In this document: positions 23,053 to 34,083 of the stretch, one piece after another
Layout: every line of letters starts with the position of its first letter
Position numbering within the stretch: the first letter of the stretch is position 1
DNA from: Pogostemon cablin
Taxonomy: Eukaryota > Streptophyta > Magnoliopsida > Lamiales > Lamiaceae
NCBI GenBank assembly: GCA_023678885.1
Contig: CM042962.1
Coordinates: 18,304,336-18,368,335, forward strand
Length of the DNA: 64,000 nt
Direction: 5' to 3'
Translations under genes and position numbers: made by a program
Notes under the pieces: model-generated
What the model was told of the DNA's origin: nothing
Databases searched by the model: none
What the model saw: the letters and a program-made list of their open reading frames with translations, nothing else

Positions 23053-24437
23053 TGTTGGATTGTATACTAAAAGTCTAGCTTTTATATGAACAATACGTTA
23101 ACAATTAATTTGAAATGAAAATCATATGATCAAATGATTGCATCTTATAATTTATTTATATATACGATGTAATAGTCCATTTACTTTATACTGTAGATAA
23201 TATGTTGTACGACAACACGCGGAAGATCATATTATAAATTTTCTTATAAAGTATAAACAAATGCTCACAACCGAGATAGACGTGGACTCTCTATCGGGAT
23301 GGTTGTAGTGTGGTTTGGTATTAGCGTGTCTTGGCTATAGAATCACATTAGTGCACTTGTGTGTATTGAGCAGGACCACATGAGATCGTTCAACTTATAC
23401 TGACTATATAGGAGAACTTGATCTCAGTTATTATGGATGTTCGTGCTCTTAATCCCTATACAATAACCTCAATACGTAGGGCAGTATGTATTTCTTTGAT
23501 TCATCAATGGGTGATATTTACATGTAATTAAATCAACAAACTCGGTGAGTTGGGAAGTAGTGCTATCTCTATGGAGTGATGTTGATTGTAGAAGGAATCC
23601 GTGTCCGTCATAGGTTGATGATGTCCCCTTGAGGAGCTCATAAGGATTATCATGTAAACCTTGCGTTGGATTTATTCCGGCATGATAATGAGGTTGAGTG
23701 GTACTACTCTTGGATGAGATATTAATTAATGGAGTTGTCAGTAACTTAAATAATTAATGGACATTGTATATCTTAAACATGGGGAGACTAACGGGCTCAT
23801 AATAAGAAGGATCCCAAAACGTAATTTTGGGATTAGAACGGTAGTGCAGTAATAATATTTTAGTGGTATATATTATTATTATTGGACTTAAGTATAAGCT
23901 TTGGGCTAAGCTTGGATACTTAAGCCCAATGGAGGCCCAATTCTAATTTCTCCTCCTGGTCCCTGCTGTAGCCCATATATAAGTCATCTCAGCTGTTCTA
24001 AACCTAATTCTCTGCGCCTAACATACGTGAGATAGAGAGTGAACAGAAGATTGAGAAGATCTCGAGGATCATCGCCCACACGACGTCGAGATTGGACTTG
24101 GGAATATGGAAGAAGACCGGAAGGTTATTTGCTGTTGCTGTCCGCCACCTTGCAAAATTCATATAAAATCATACAATGCTCCGAATTTGATATTTAATAT
24201 ACTAACGGAAAGCTGCCGAAGAGAGGATCGTTTAAGCGTATAGATCATTCCAATCAGAGTTCAGATGAAGAAGTTATGACCATTCTTGTGACGCTGCAAA
24301 AGTTACAGGCGAGAATCCATCTTCATCAACATACCCTGGTGAAAGGTAATACGTTTCTTGTTTTCGTGCTTCCGCTGCATGTTAGAATCGTATGGATCCC
24401 TAACGGTTCACGTTAACCAAACGATCGAATACCAACA
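23053..24437 (+). mobile_element. Solo LTR, probably Copia, inside the intron of the element A ORF
   Basis: A segment of about 1.38 kb runs from TGTTGGATTGTATAC to GAATACCAACA (terminal TGTTGG/CCAACA). ATTTT occurs at 23049-23053 and 24437-24441; depending on where the ends are set, the target duplication is ATTTT or a 4-of-5 match. It has no coding sequence, primer-binding site or polypurine tract. CATATATAAG near 23972 followed by a CT-rich leader looks like an LTR promoter. It separates sequence that is otherwise one intron of element A, so it inserted after A. Confidence 0.75.
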
Positions 24438-24834
24438 TTTTTCAACAATTCACAATCCTAATCGAATAATTCAAATCCTAGTCAAGTAAATTTCAACACA
24501 TACCATAGTATCAATTTTCCTAACCAAAACTCTTCATACTCAATATTCATGCACTCAAATATTCATAGCATCAACTTGTATCCACGTTACTTCACTTCAT
24601 AAACATCCACATGCTCAAATTACTCATTATCAATCAACCCCTAGTCAAAAATTTAACTCACACAATGAATAAGACTCAATTTGTAAGCAAATTAATATGC
24701 ACTCCACGTGTTCGACAATATTACTCCACCAAAAGCCAAATCAAACTTGCAAAATCCATCACATCTACACTTACACATTGCAAATTTGAAACATTTCCGC
24801 ACATATAAGCATAGAATGAGTAAGAAACACATAC

Positions 24835-24850
24835 CTCTTAGGTTATACAT
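24835..24850 (-). CDS. 16-nt first exon of the element A downstream ORF
   Basis: ATG at 24850-24848 starts a 16-nt exon (codons for M-Y-N-L-R plus one base) that ends at AG|GTATGT (GT at 24834-24833). The acceptor is TTTCAG at 22803-22801. Element B has an exon of exactly the same length, phase and donor (38607-38622), and there the spliced frame stays open. Excluding the solo LTR, the intron is about 0.65 kb (0.55 kb in B). The start was chosen because it is the ATG nearest the donor and matches B. Confidence 0.6.
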
Positions 24851-25404
24851 GGTCGAATCGGACTTGAAGTACTCTACACAATATAATTCTAAAAAGCCCT
24901 AATTTTTGCCCCAAATTTGCCTCAAAATCAAGAGATGTGTGCTTGTGATGGTGGGTGAAGTGTTTAATCCGTGTGTATGGTGGTGGATGATGCTCGAAAT
25001 ATCGAAGGAGAGAGAAGAGTGTGCGACACGGTTTAGAATCGGGAGGAAGAATGAGAAGAGTATCCCAAAATCCCTGATTTTAAACTTAAAATATTGAACT
25101 TGGAGCCCCAACATGAGTCGAGCTGCAACTCGAGTTGGGCTTACGGAGTCGAGTTAAGCTTTTGCACAATTCTGGACAATTTCAGCACCACAACACGACT
25201 CGAGTACCAAGTCAAGCTACGCCTGACATATCGTGTTAGCTCACTGGAAATTTTACGACACTCAACTCGGCTCATGTTAGTTAAGTCGTGCATCAGCCTG
25301 TCAAGTTGTGTTGTACCTATCTGAAAGTTGTTCACCTCAGCATGCCAACACGAGTCAAGTTGTCAAGTCGTGCTATGACTTGTCAACTCGTGTTGGCTCG
25401 TTAA
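24851..25404 (-). promoter_or_regulatory. Promoter-like block and leader upstream of the element A downstream ORF
   Basis: In element orientation, a word cassette (25404-25109; CAACACGAG, AACTCGAGTTG and relatives, as in the LTR of A) is followed by about 250 bp of pyrimidine-rich leader ('ctcttctcattcttcctcccg', 'acacttcacccaccatcac') ending at the ATG. This repeats the order cassette, leader, start seen at the LTR. No strong TATA box was found (AATATTTTAAG near 25090 is the best candidate). The role is inferred. Confidence 0.45.
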
Positions 25405-25855
25405 GCACCAAAAATTCATCCTTTGCTCCATTTTTTACCTGTACTCACTTAGAACACACATATCAATCATCAAAACATCCAATTTCAGTCAATAACACGG
25501 AGAGAAACTTATACATATGCATCAAACGACTCAAAACTATCAACCAACAACTCAACATTACTGACTATATCATTATCAATGCATCAAATTTCACTAGTTC
25601 AACTCAATCAAGCACTAAAACAAACCAATAATTCATCCTTGAGATCCAAAAATATAACCACTTAAACTAGGATTATCACAAAATACAAACAAACTAAACA
25701 ACACACCTGAACAATCATAAAAAATCGATAACTCAATATAATCAAATAAATAGAAAATACTAAAAAATCGCAAAAAAATTAATTATCCAAGCACACAACA
25801 CAATGAAGCAACTTTACTTTGGTGCAAGCAACAAGACGCAGGTATATACGTACCC

Positions 25856-25891
25856 CAAACTTAGATCAAACACAGGGAGAGCATAAGTTTG
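25856..25891 (-). promoter_or_regulatory. Hairpin plus internal polypurine tract, element A
   Basis: On the plus strand CAAACTTA (25856-25863) pairs with TAAGTTTG (25884-25891). In element sense the hairpin is directly followed by a G run (TTTGGGG). Elements B, C and E have the same arrangement after the pol or ORF stop. Confidence 0.6.
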
Positions 25892-25976
25892 TAAAGAAGT
25901 CTATACCGTAGTCGAGCAACACCTAATAAAATTTCTACATTGAAACAAATTCAAAAAAGCAAATAAAACGAGAAGG

Positions 25977-26021
25977 TCGGCCCCCAACAAGCGCTCAAGT
26001 TTAACGTCGGAGAGTCACGAC
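25977..26021 (-). other. Conserved post-pol motif, element A
   Basis: In element sense GTGACTCTCCGACGTTAAAC is followed by TTGAGCGCTTGTTGGGGGC, just past the integrase stop. The same string, with few changes, follows the stop in B (37677), C (50056) and E (54885). Confidence 0.7.
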
Positions 26022-26029
26022 GGATACCT

Positions 26030-27130
26030 CTAACTTAAGTACTCAAGAGAGAGCACTTGCTTATCAGGCAGCGATTTGTAGTATTTCAATGTTTGTCCAT
26101 TCGCCACCATGATATCACCTTTTTCAACCTTCAATTCGAAACTTCCCCCTCCACAGGCTCTATGTATGACATATGGTCCAATCCACTTGGACTTCAACTT
26201 ACCTGCAAACAATTTGAGACGAGAGTTAAAAAAGAGTACCTGATCACCAACATTGAACTCCTTGAAACAGATCTTCACATCATGCCATCTTTTCATCCGT
26301 GCCTTAAAGATCCTTGAATTCTCATAAGCTCTCTCTCGGAATTCGTCCAACTCATTGATTTGAGAAAGACGAAAATCCTTAGCATCCTCCATGCTCAGGT
26401 TTAAACGCCTTATCGCCCAAAGAGCTTTATGTTCAATCTCCACCGGAAGATGGCAAGATTTCCCATAAATTATTTGATATGGCGACATTCCCAAGACAGT
26501 CTTGAAGGCTGCTCTGAATCCCCACAAAGCATTATCAAGCTTTGTGGACCAATCTTTCCTTGTGCTTCCCACTGTCTTCTCCAACACTTGCTTAATCTGA
26601 CGGTTGTAGACTTCACATCATAATCTCGGAGCACCTTATCCATCAACTTATTGACAAAGTGGCTTTCTTCATCGCTTATGAGCACCTTCGGTACCCCATA
26701 CCAATTGAAAATGTTCTTCTTAATGAAATCCTGTACCACTCTTGCCTCGTTCGTCCTGGTTGAATTGCTTCCACCCATTTCGAAACGTATTCCACTGCAA
26801 GTAGAATGTAGAGGAATCCACTAGATGGGGGAATGGCCACATAAAGTCAATCCCCCACACATCGAAAATCTCGAATATGATGCTAGTCTGCAGAGGCATC
26901 TCATCTCCCTTTGAAATATTCCCCAATCGCTGACATCTGTCACATGTATCCACATACTCTTGACAGCTCTTGAACAGGGTAGGCCAATACAAACCAGACT
27001 GAAGCACTTTGTGAGCAGTCTTCTGGGTGCCGAAATGATCCCCATTCAGCTACAAGTGGCAGAAATCCAAAACACTCTCCCATTCTACCTCAGGAACACC
27101 TCTGGATAATAGAATCCATGCAGATTTTGT
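26030..27130 (-). pseudogene. Integrase region of element A pol
   Basis: Zinc-finger remnant (CDRCQRLGNISKGDEMP), first catalytic Asp in WGIDFMWPFP, second in LISDEESHF, and third acidic residue in a CEVYNRQIKQ stretch in another frame. Between the last two about 15 residues are missing and the frame shifts. The distal part (26587-26030) is open: LDNALWGFRAAFKT, GMSPYQIIYGKSCHLPVE, the LFNSRLKLFAGKLKSKW block and the typical end VEKGDIMVANGQTLKYYKS. This is a Ty3/gypsy Athila-type integrase, inactivated. Confidence 0.9.
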
Positions 27131-27146
27131 AGACCCATGGCTCCTC

Positions 27147-27686
27147 TCATAAGATGGATTGAACATCGTGCAGAAACTTAACTATCTGGTGTCTACTCAG
27201 CTGATAAGGCTTGACCCTCGTAGCAATGTAGTTAACAAAGTCAGCATACCAAGGGGCATCCATCTTCTCTTTCTCAAGATAGGTCTTTGACACTGTAAAG
27301 ACCTGCTTAATGTCTACCATCAGTATCTTTTCATCAGAAAAGTGCTCCTTGATGACCTCAGCAGTATTGTCACAGTGCTCCTTCGTCTCTAGACGCGACA
27401 GATTGCCGGCTAAGACATTCTCATTACCTTTTTTATCGCAAATTTCCATATCAAACTCTTGAAGCAAGAGAATCCATCTGATTATCCTCGGCTTTGCATC
27501 CTTTTTATCCATCAAGTATCTGATAGCCGAGTGATCAGTGTAAACCATAGTCTTCATGCCCACCAAGTAAGATCGAAAATTATCAAAAACATACACCACC
27601 GCCAAGAATTCCTTCTCGGTGACAGTGTAATTCTTTTGAGCAGAATCAAATGTCTTACTGGGGTAATAGATAGCATGAAACTTCTT
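27147..27686 (-). pseudogene. RNase H region of element A pol
   Basis: Contains LVGMKTMVYTDHSAIRYLMD, PRIIRWILLLQEFDMEICDKKG and NVLAGNLSRL, the usual gypsy RNase H and connection signatures. The catalytic-region CDDSDTALGVVLGQ lies just upstream, in the RT frame. A frame break near 27690 separates it from RT. Confidence 0.85.
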
Positions 27687-28650
27687 CTATCTCATCTGCC
27701 CCAATACAACTCCCAATGCAGTGTCGCTATCATCACACTCCAGCACAAAGGGTTGAGCCCAATCCGGAGTGATGAGAATAGGAGCAGTTATCAATGCCTC
27801 CTTGAGAACCTGAAAAGCATGTAAGCACATTTCATTAAAATAAAATTTAACATCCTTTTCAAGTAACCTGGATAGCGGTTTTGAGTATTTGGAGAAATCT
27901 TTTATGAATCTCCTATAGAACCCCGTATGCCCCAAGAATGACCTGACTCTTTTTTCATTAGTGGGAGGCGAAAGCTTCTCAATTGCCACCACCTTGGCAC
28001 GATCAACCTGTAGACCTACAACAGAAACATGATGTCCCAAGATTATCCCGTCTCTCACCATGAAATGGCATTTCTCCCAGTTCAGGATGAGGTTAGTCTC
28101 TTCACATCTCTCCAAAACCAAAGACAAGTTAGATAAACAAGAGTCATAAGAAGAACTAAATACAGAGAAGTCATCCATGAACACTTCCATGACTCTTTCA
28201 ATTAAACCCTCATAAATTGCCATCATACACCTTTGAAAAGTTGTAGGTGCATTACATAAGTCAAAGGGTAACTTCCTAAAGGCAAAATTGTCATAGGGGC
28301 AGGTAAATGAGGTCTTTTCCTGATCCCCAGGTGCAATCATTATCTGATTATTCCCATATTATCCATCCAAGAAATAGTAAAAATCATAACCTGCTAATCT
28401 ATCCAACATCTGATCCATAAAGTGTAAAGGAAAATGATCCTTACGCGTGTTATCATTTAACTTCCTATAGTCTACACAGACACGCCACCCCGTAGGTACC
28501 CTAGTTTCAAGTACTTCACCATCATCATATTTAATCACAGTCATTCTCTCCTTCTTAGCTACCACATGTTAAGGACTCACGTAGGTACTATCGCTAATAG
28601 GAAAGATAATGCCTGCATCTAACCATGTAAGTTCTTGTTTCCTAACTACC
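27687..28650 (-). pseudogene. Reverse transcriptase of element A pol
   Basis: Two open pieces, 28565-28359 (VCVDYRKLNDNTRKDHFPLH, LDRLAGYDFYYFLDG) and 28340-27687, separated by a stop in the YSGYNQ region. FMDDF (the YxDD box) is intact near 28170. FTCPYDNFAFRKLPFDLCNA and RSFLGHTGFYRRFIKDFS follow in the normal order. Confidence 0.9.
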
Positions 28651-28652
28651 TC

Positions 28653-29273
28653 TTACATAGCAGGGTTCAACCTCTGCTGATGCTGCACAAAACATTTAAT
28701 CTCATCTTCAAGTCTAAGCTTATGCATGCAAAAAGCGTGATTAATCCCTTTTAGATGTTCAATTAACCACCTTATTGCAGACTTATGCTTTCTTAACACA
28801 ACTAACAGTTTATCAAGCTCACTATTAGATAGGGCAAAAGATACGATTACCGAAAAAGTTTCATCCTCCTCCAAATAAGAGTAAATGAGATGATCTGGAA
28901 GTTGCTTGAGCTCGGCCTTCTTCTCATCCTTTATGCCTTCACCTTCAATGCGAAGAGGCAAGTACTGCCTTGTCCACATGACTTCCTCCTTTACTGGGTC
29001 TTCTTGCTTGTACATGTTCTCATCAAAATTAAGTAAGGTTTCAAGTAAATCAATAGCAAGTTCATTAGACATTCTATCAAAATCAGCAGTATGTAAAGTT
29101 AGAGATTCGCTTATGCATGTTTCCACGGGATCCTTAGACAAGATCAAAGGCAAGTCCTCCTCCACTATCTCCTCTACTACTTCAACATACTTACACTGCT
29201 TTTGTTCTTTGGGCCAGTGCATCACCTTGTTCAATGAAAAGACGATTTCCTTGTCATTTGCCCTCAGCGTCAA
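28653..29273 (-). pseudogene. Protease to RT linker of element A pol
   Basis: An open frame of about 206 codons with MHWPKEQKQCKYVEVVEEIV, LILSKDPVETCISESL, VMWTRQYLPL and HAFCMHKLRLEDEIKC. It corresponds to the segment between protease and RT in Athila elements and aligns with 34790-35400 of element B. Confidence 0.85.
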
Positions 29274-29332
29274 CTCTCATTTGAAAACATCAATCAGAGC
29301 CCTTCCAGTTGCAAGAAAAGGACGCCCCAAGA

Positions 29333-29866
29333 TCAGAGGTGCTCCATCCACTCATCTTCCATGTCAAGAACAAGGAAATCCACTGGAAAAACCAAGTTTG
29401 AAACTTTCACCAAAACATCTTCGATAACTCCCTCGGGATAAGTCAAAGAACTGTCTTTTAACTGTAGAGCCACAGATATAGGCTTCAGCTCCCCCAAACC
29501 AAGCTTCTTGAAAACTGAAAGGGGTATCAAGTTTATACTGGCTCCCAGATCACACAATGCTCTCATTGTAGGTTCTTTTCCTATCTCACAAGGAATGATG
29601 AAGCTACTACCATGATCCTTCAACTTTTTAGGTAACTTTCTCTGGATTATAGAACTGCAATTTTATGTCAGATTTACCGTCTCTACACTATTCAAACTTC
29701 TCTTTCTTGAGAGAAGCTCTTTGATAAATCTTTCATAGTATGGCATCTGGTCCAAGGCCTCTGAAAAAGGAATACTGATCTGAATGTTCCTCATTACATC
29801 TGCAAACTTTCTGAACTTCTCATTAAGGCTCTTTAACAAGAATCTGTGAGGAAACGAAATTGCCAC
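29333..29866 (-). pseudogene. Aspartic protease region of element A
   Basis: CDLGASINLIPLSVFKKLGL is the retropepsin active-site block with DLGA in place of D[ST]GA, as is usual in Athila elements. GVIEDVLVKVSNLVFPVDFL follows. Frameshifts break it at about 29625-29660 and near 29333. Confidence 0.85.
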
Positions 29867-31748
29867 CTTTGTTTTGGAAGACCCAAACTGTCCTTCTCGA
29901 ACACCTCTTCATTTTCTCTCAACTTCTTCATTCGCTGCCATTTTTTATCAGCAATGGCTTGATTAGATTGGATCACTATAGAATTTGGAGGCGCAGGGAA
30001 CCCTGGAGGTGAGCTTGTATCTAGCTGGAGTTGAACTGCACCCTGAGATTCTGTCTGATCTGCAGAAATGCTACTTGACTCGGCTTTGTTATCCCCCAAT
30101 TCTGGCTTGGTCAGAACTGGTTCTAAGCTAGTGGCCAAGCAACCTTGTTCCTCCTGTGTTTTGTTTTGTATCATTTTTAGACCCTCATACTGCTTCCCAG
30201 GCCTAAGAGTGATCACTTTTGCAGTTTCATTCGGGTTGATTTCCTTATCAGACGGAAACTTACCTTTTTGAAACTGCTGCTGATTTACCATAGTTGAGAT
30301 CTGACCCATGGAGTGCGTGAGACTCTGCAACTGCTTGTTCACCTCCTCATTCTGTTTTATCATGTGGGAATCCATGAGAACTATGTAGTTATTGATCTTT
30401 TTGATGTCAGCATCATTCTTCTGCATGTATTTTTTCAACACATCATCAATACTGGGCTTCCCTTCTTCAGTCTTGGCTCCATGATCAAAATTAGGAGGGT
30501 ATTGAACTGCATTATTCGGATTTGAATAAGCAAAGTTCTCATGCCTCTTCTGATTCTGCCATCCTCCTTGATTGCTAGGACCTCCTTGGTTACTAGGACC
30601 TCCCCCTTGGTTATTCCTTTGGTTGGAATTCCCTTGGGGGTACCTATTCTCTTGCCAATTTTGAGGTGTTTTGATCCTTGGAGACTCTGCCCCATGGCCC
30701 AATTTGCGTCCTCAACTTCTTGAACGTTCATTACCACATCATCATCTGCCGGCCCTTGGTTGCCTTCCCCACTATTACCTAATATTAAATTAACCAGATG
30801 TTTGTTCATTTGCTCCAACTGAAAGACAACCTTGTCATTCCTATTTGCTTCAGAAAATTTCTCTTCAACCTTTGCAACCTTACTGAGTATGTAAGTCCCT
30901 CTAGCTAATCCTTTCCGATGGCCAATCTTTCGAGTTCATAGAGATATCATTGAACAAATTCTCCACTTCATTTGATGTTTTTCCAAAGATCGTTCCTCCA
31001 GCAGATACATCGACTAGCACTCTTGATTCATTGTCGAGGCCATTGTAGAAGATAATAATAAGCTGAGACTTTTTGAATCCATGCTGAGGGCATCTCCTCA
31101 ACGCATCAGTAAATATTTCCCAAGCCTCTCCAAATGATTCATCTCTTTTCTGCTTGAACTGATTGATTTCTTGCTTCAGTGCAAGAATTTTTCCTGGTGG
31201 CATAAAATAATCCACAAACAGCTGCTGCAGCTCAGTCCAATTAGAGCAACTGTCTCCTGCCAGTTTGTCATACCATTCCCTTGCCTTGTCAACCAAGGAA
31301 AACTGAAAAAGCCTCATCTTCTATCTGTCATTTGTTGTATCTGCAGCTTTCACTGTATCCATATAGCTATTAAAATGCTTCAATGTCCATATGGTTCATC
31401 GAAAATGCCTTCGGCATAAGGGTTTTTCTCCACCATGTTGATCAGGGCTGGCCTTGTGTCATTTGCTTCATCAGCTTGAATGGCCCCAACTATGCCTGAT
31501 CCTCCTATGGTGGTGGATTTGAACGTCTCCCGGATGACAATGTCATCCTCATGTGTTGGTCTTTCTCCCATTTTTGCTCCTTCTGATTCAACTTCTGATT
31601 CAGCCTCTTCTGGGATAGCCTGATTTTCAATCTGTTCTTCTAACTCCTCTACAACTGTTTTAGGCTTTGGAGTATCCGCTTTCTTTCTCTGAATTGGTAC
31701 CTTACCAACCTTAGGAGGTGCTTTGAGATTTTTCGTTGCTCCTCTCAT
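29867..31748 (-). pseudogene. Gag of element A
   Basis: Start ATG at 31748 (MRGATKNLKAPPK). The N-terminal part runs to 31380. After a stop, the capsid-like retrotransposon gag core (31317-30901) contains LFQFSLVDKAREWYDKLAG, EAWEIFTDALRRCPQHG and YNGLDNESRVLVD. The C-terminal part (30702-29833) is Gln/Asn/Gly-rich (GNSNQRNNQGGG) with NFAYSNPNNAVQYPP, the usual Athila gag tail. I see no CCHC zinc knuckle. Several frame changes disrupt it. Confidence 0.9.
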
Positions 31749-31901
31749 TCTCCTCGCAGACGCTTCAACTTCGAGATCTTACGTTCCCTTCTTTGACCTA
31801 GTGTGCATGCAACTCCAAGAAAAATTCAAGGTAAAGACAATTAAATCTCAAAGGAAATATTCTAACTAAATAAGTAATAAAAGCAAATAAACAATTTACT
31901 G

Positions 31902-31921
31902 TCCTCGGCAGCACGACGCTA
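31902..31921 (-). promoter_or_regulatory. Decayed tRNA-Asp-type primer-binding site of element A
   Basis: It lies six bases inside the 5' LTR end. In element sense TAGCGTCGTGCTGCCGAGGA resembles the better preserved site of element C (TGGCATCGTTGCCGGGGA) and the tRNA-Asp-type site known for Athila, with C-to-T-like changes and a two-base insertion. About 150 bp of leader (31749-31901) separates it from gag. Confidence 0.65.
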
Positions 31922-31927
31922 TAAACT

Positions 31928-33200
31928 TGTTAGGCATAATTTGTGCACTCAACTTAAATCCCCAAGTGTAGGGATATCAATTGCAGTGACAAGTATCCCA
32001 GTTAAATATCGTTCCCACTAAGACTGTTAATTATCTATTATACTGTAAATTACTATCTAACTAGAATTAACATAACAAATTTCCAGAATTTGAATTTAAT
32101 TAATATCTAAAGTATTGAAATAACAAATAGCTTAAAATAAAAGTAAAGCAAAGAATAATTCGATATTGAAATAAGAGAGAATAACAACTCTAAGGTTTCA
32201 GGTTTAGTGCAATTGATTTGGTTCCCCTCATATTGTTCATTCATGCTATTTTAATGGAAATACATCACCAAACCCTATTAACCCACCAAATATGATTCGA
32301 TTTCAAGTTAATAGTATTGTTCAATTAATAACAAAAGATGCGTGAACAATTTTGAACCCCCTTCCTAGATACTAATAAGGCAAACTTAAGAAACCTTCGG
32401 ATGGCCAGTTTGACTAACATATATTCTCTGAAAGTACTACTCAATCCTATTCACTTCCTACTTGGATTCTTAATTGCATTGTTTCACTAAGAATACCAAG
32501 TATCTAGTTACCAGCCCTTAGGATTATCGTGTTCACGGGTAAACTACTATAATCCCTAGCAAATATACAATATTAAGTACGTATGCACACAAGCTAATAC
32601 AACATACCAAGCATCACGGGCAACATCAATAGCATGTTATGAAGACGTTAAAAACATATAATATAGTTTGAATAAATAGAATAAACAAGAATAATCAACA
32701 GCATGAATTCACAATATTTATCTAGGTTTCCAATCAACTACCCTAACCTTCAATCCTTAGAATTGTAAAAGGTTCTTACCCCATGAGGTTACATACAACC
32801 CTCATGGCTGTAAAGTTCATATTCAAATCAACAAAGAAGAAATTTAGAAAAGAATATGAAACCCTAGTGTCACGTGGTTTTTGTTCTTCCTCCGTCTCTC
32901 CGATTGGAATGGCTCTCAAAACTACACTTGAATCTTCCTTCGGATCGATGGAATGGATGGATTAATTATGATGTGAGTGGATGAGAGTGGATGATACGTG
33001 AATGGAATTCACGATCTGTTCTGATGGTGTGTGTTCAGTCCACTCTCCAAGTGTTCTGGATCCCCTTTTATACCTTAGGCCATGAAAACGGACTCACTTG
33101 GGCTATTTTTCATGTTGTCACGCACAGTAGGATAAAAATCCCAATTTTTGGCCAAAACTAACGCAACACGAGTTAGGATTCCCAAATCGAGTTGCGACAC
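31928..33200 (-). mobile_element. 5' LTR of element A, truncated at its outer end
   Basis: It matches the 3' LTR (17923 onwards) from TGTTAGGCATAA up to GAGTTGCGACAC at 33200. The sequence then switches abruptly to plus-strand gag of element B. About 570 bp of the LTR (most of the cassette and the U3 start) is missing. The TATA box remains at 33066-33072. Confidence 0.85.
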
Positions 33201-33770
33201 AGGTTAGATTGTGATTCTCGTATTTTACTAGATGCTTCATCGAATGGACCATTACTTACAAAGACACCCATTGAGGCCGAAAAGCTTTTTGAGGATATTT
33301 CGATGAATTCAAGAGATTGGCCAACTGATAGAGTTAGAGGATTATATGCACTTGGAAAGGTAGCACAAGTTCACCACACTAGAGTGAAGTCGAGTAGAGA
33401 AGATGAGATCGTCTCTAGCTTGGCAAACATCAACAAACTCCTTGAATCCCAGCAAAACCAATTAACAGAAATGTCACAGAGAGTACCAATGGTGATGCAG
33501 CAGGATGTTGGTGAATAAAGACCGATATAAGATGAATTTGAAGAAGCAAACTATGCCATGGGTCAAAGTATCAAGGAACTAGGTTTCAAAATCAAGGAAA
33601 CTGAAATTACCAAGAGAACTACAACAATTGTGGTCCCCCGGGTAATTATCAACAACCAATGAGGCCAGAATTTTCATGGAGCAATTCGAATGTAGTAGTC
33701 AAACCTCCTATGAGTGTCAATCCAAGTGCTAAGATCGAGGAATGAACACCTGGTTTGAAAGATACTGTGA
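33201..33770 (+). pseudogene. Gag of element B, 3' half
   Basis: Begins in mid-gag: RLDCDSRILLDASSNGPLL, EAEKLFEDISMNSRDWPTD and EIVSSLANINKLLESQQNQL, which align with element C gag. Frame breaks follow the GE stop at 33518. Downstream pieces (NYNNCGPPGNYQQP, FSWSNSNVVVKPP) match the Athila gag tail. The 5' half of gag, the leader and the end of the 5' LTR are absent. Confidence 0.85.
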
Positions 33771-33779
33771 ACCGATTTG

Positions 33780-33992
33780 AGGTCGAGCTGTATTCTGAGA
33801 CTCTGAAAAGTTGCTATCAGAGTACAAACACCCGCTCGACCAGACTTGTCTGGTCGAGCTGAGGTCGAGCGATCGTCTGTACACTTGAACAATTAAAATT
33901 AGATTACAGGTACCTCACTCGACCATTACCAAGTCGCTCGACCAAATACTTTTGGTTGAGTGGAGGTCGAGGAAGGTGTTCTGAAGTCGATT
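33780..33992 (+). repeat. Inverted-word cassette in the gag-protease linker of element B
   Basis: GCTCGACCAGA (33834-33844) and TCTGGTCGAGC (33849-33859) are perfect 11-bp arms around four bases. Further GGTCGAGC, ACTCGACC and GCTCGACC words surround them. In the gag frame it reads like ARPDLSGRAEVERS, matching the equivalent stretch of element C, so the cassette seems to have been part of the coding linker. Confidence 0.75.
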
Positions 33993-34083
33993 TCCATACA
34001 GGACGCTACACCTGCAGTTCAGAACACTTCAGTTACATCACAAGAGTAGAATACTGAGCAGATAGTAGAGAATAAGTGGGAAA

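Noticed and set aside
28906..29427. 173-codon plus-strand frame inside element A
   Set aside because: Shadow of the protease and linker coding sequence on the minus strand.
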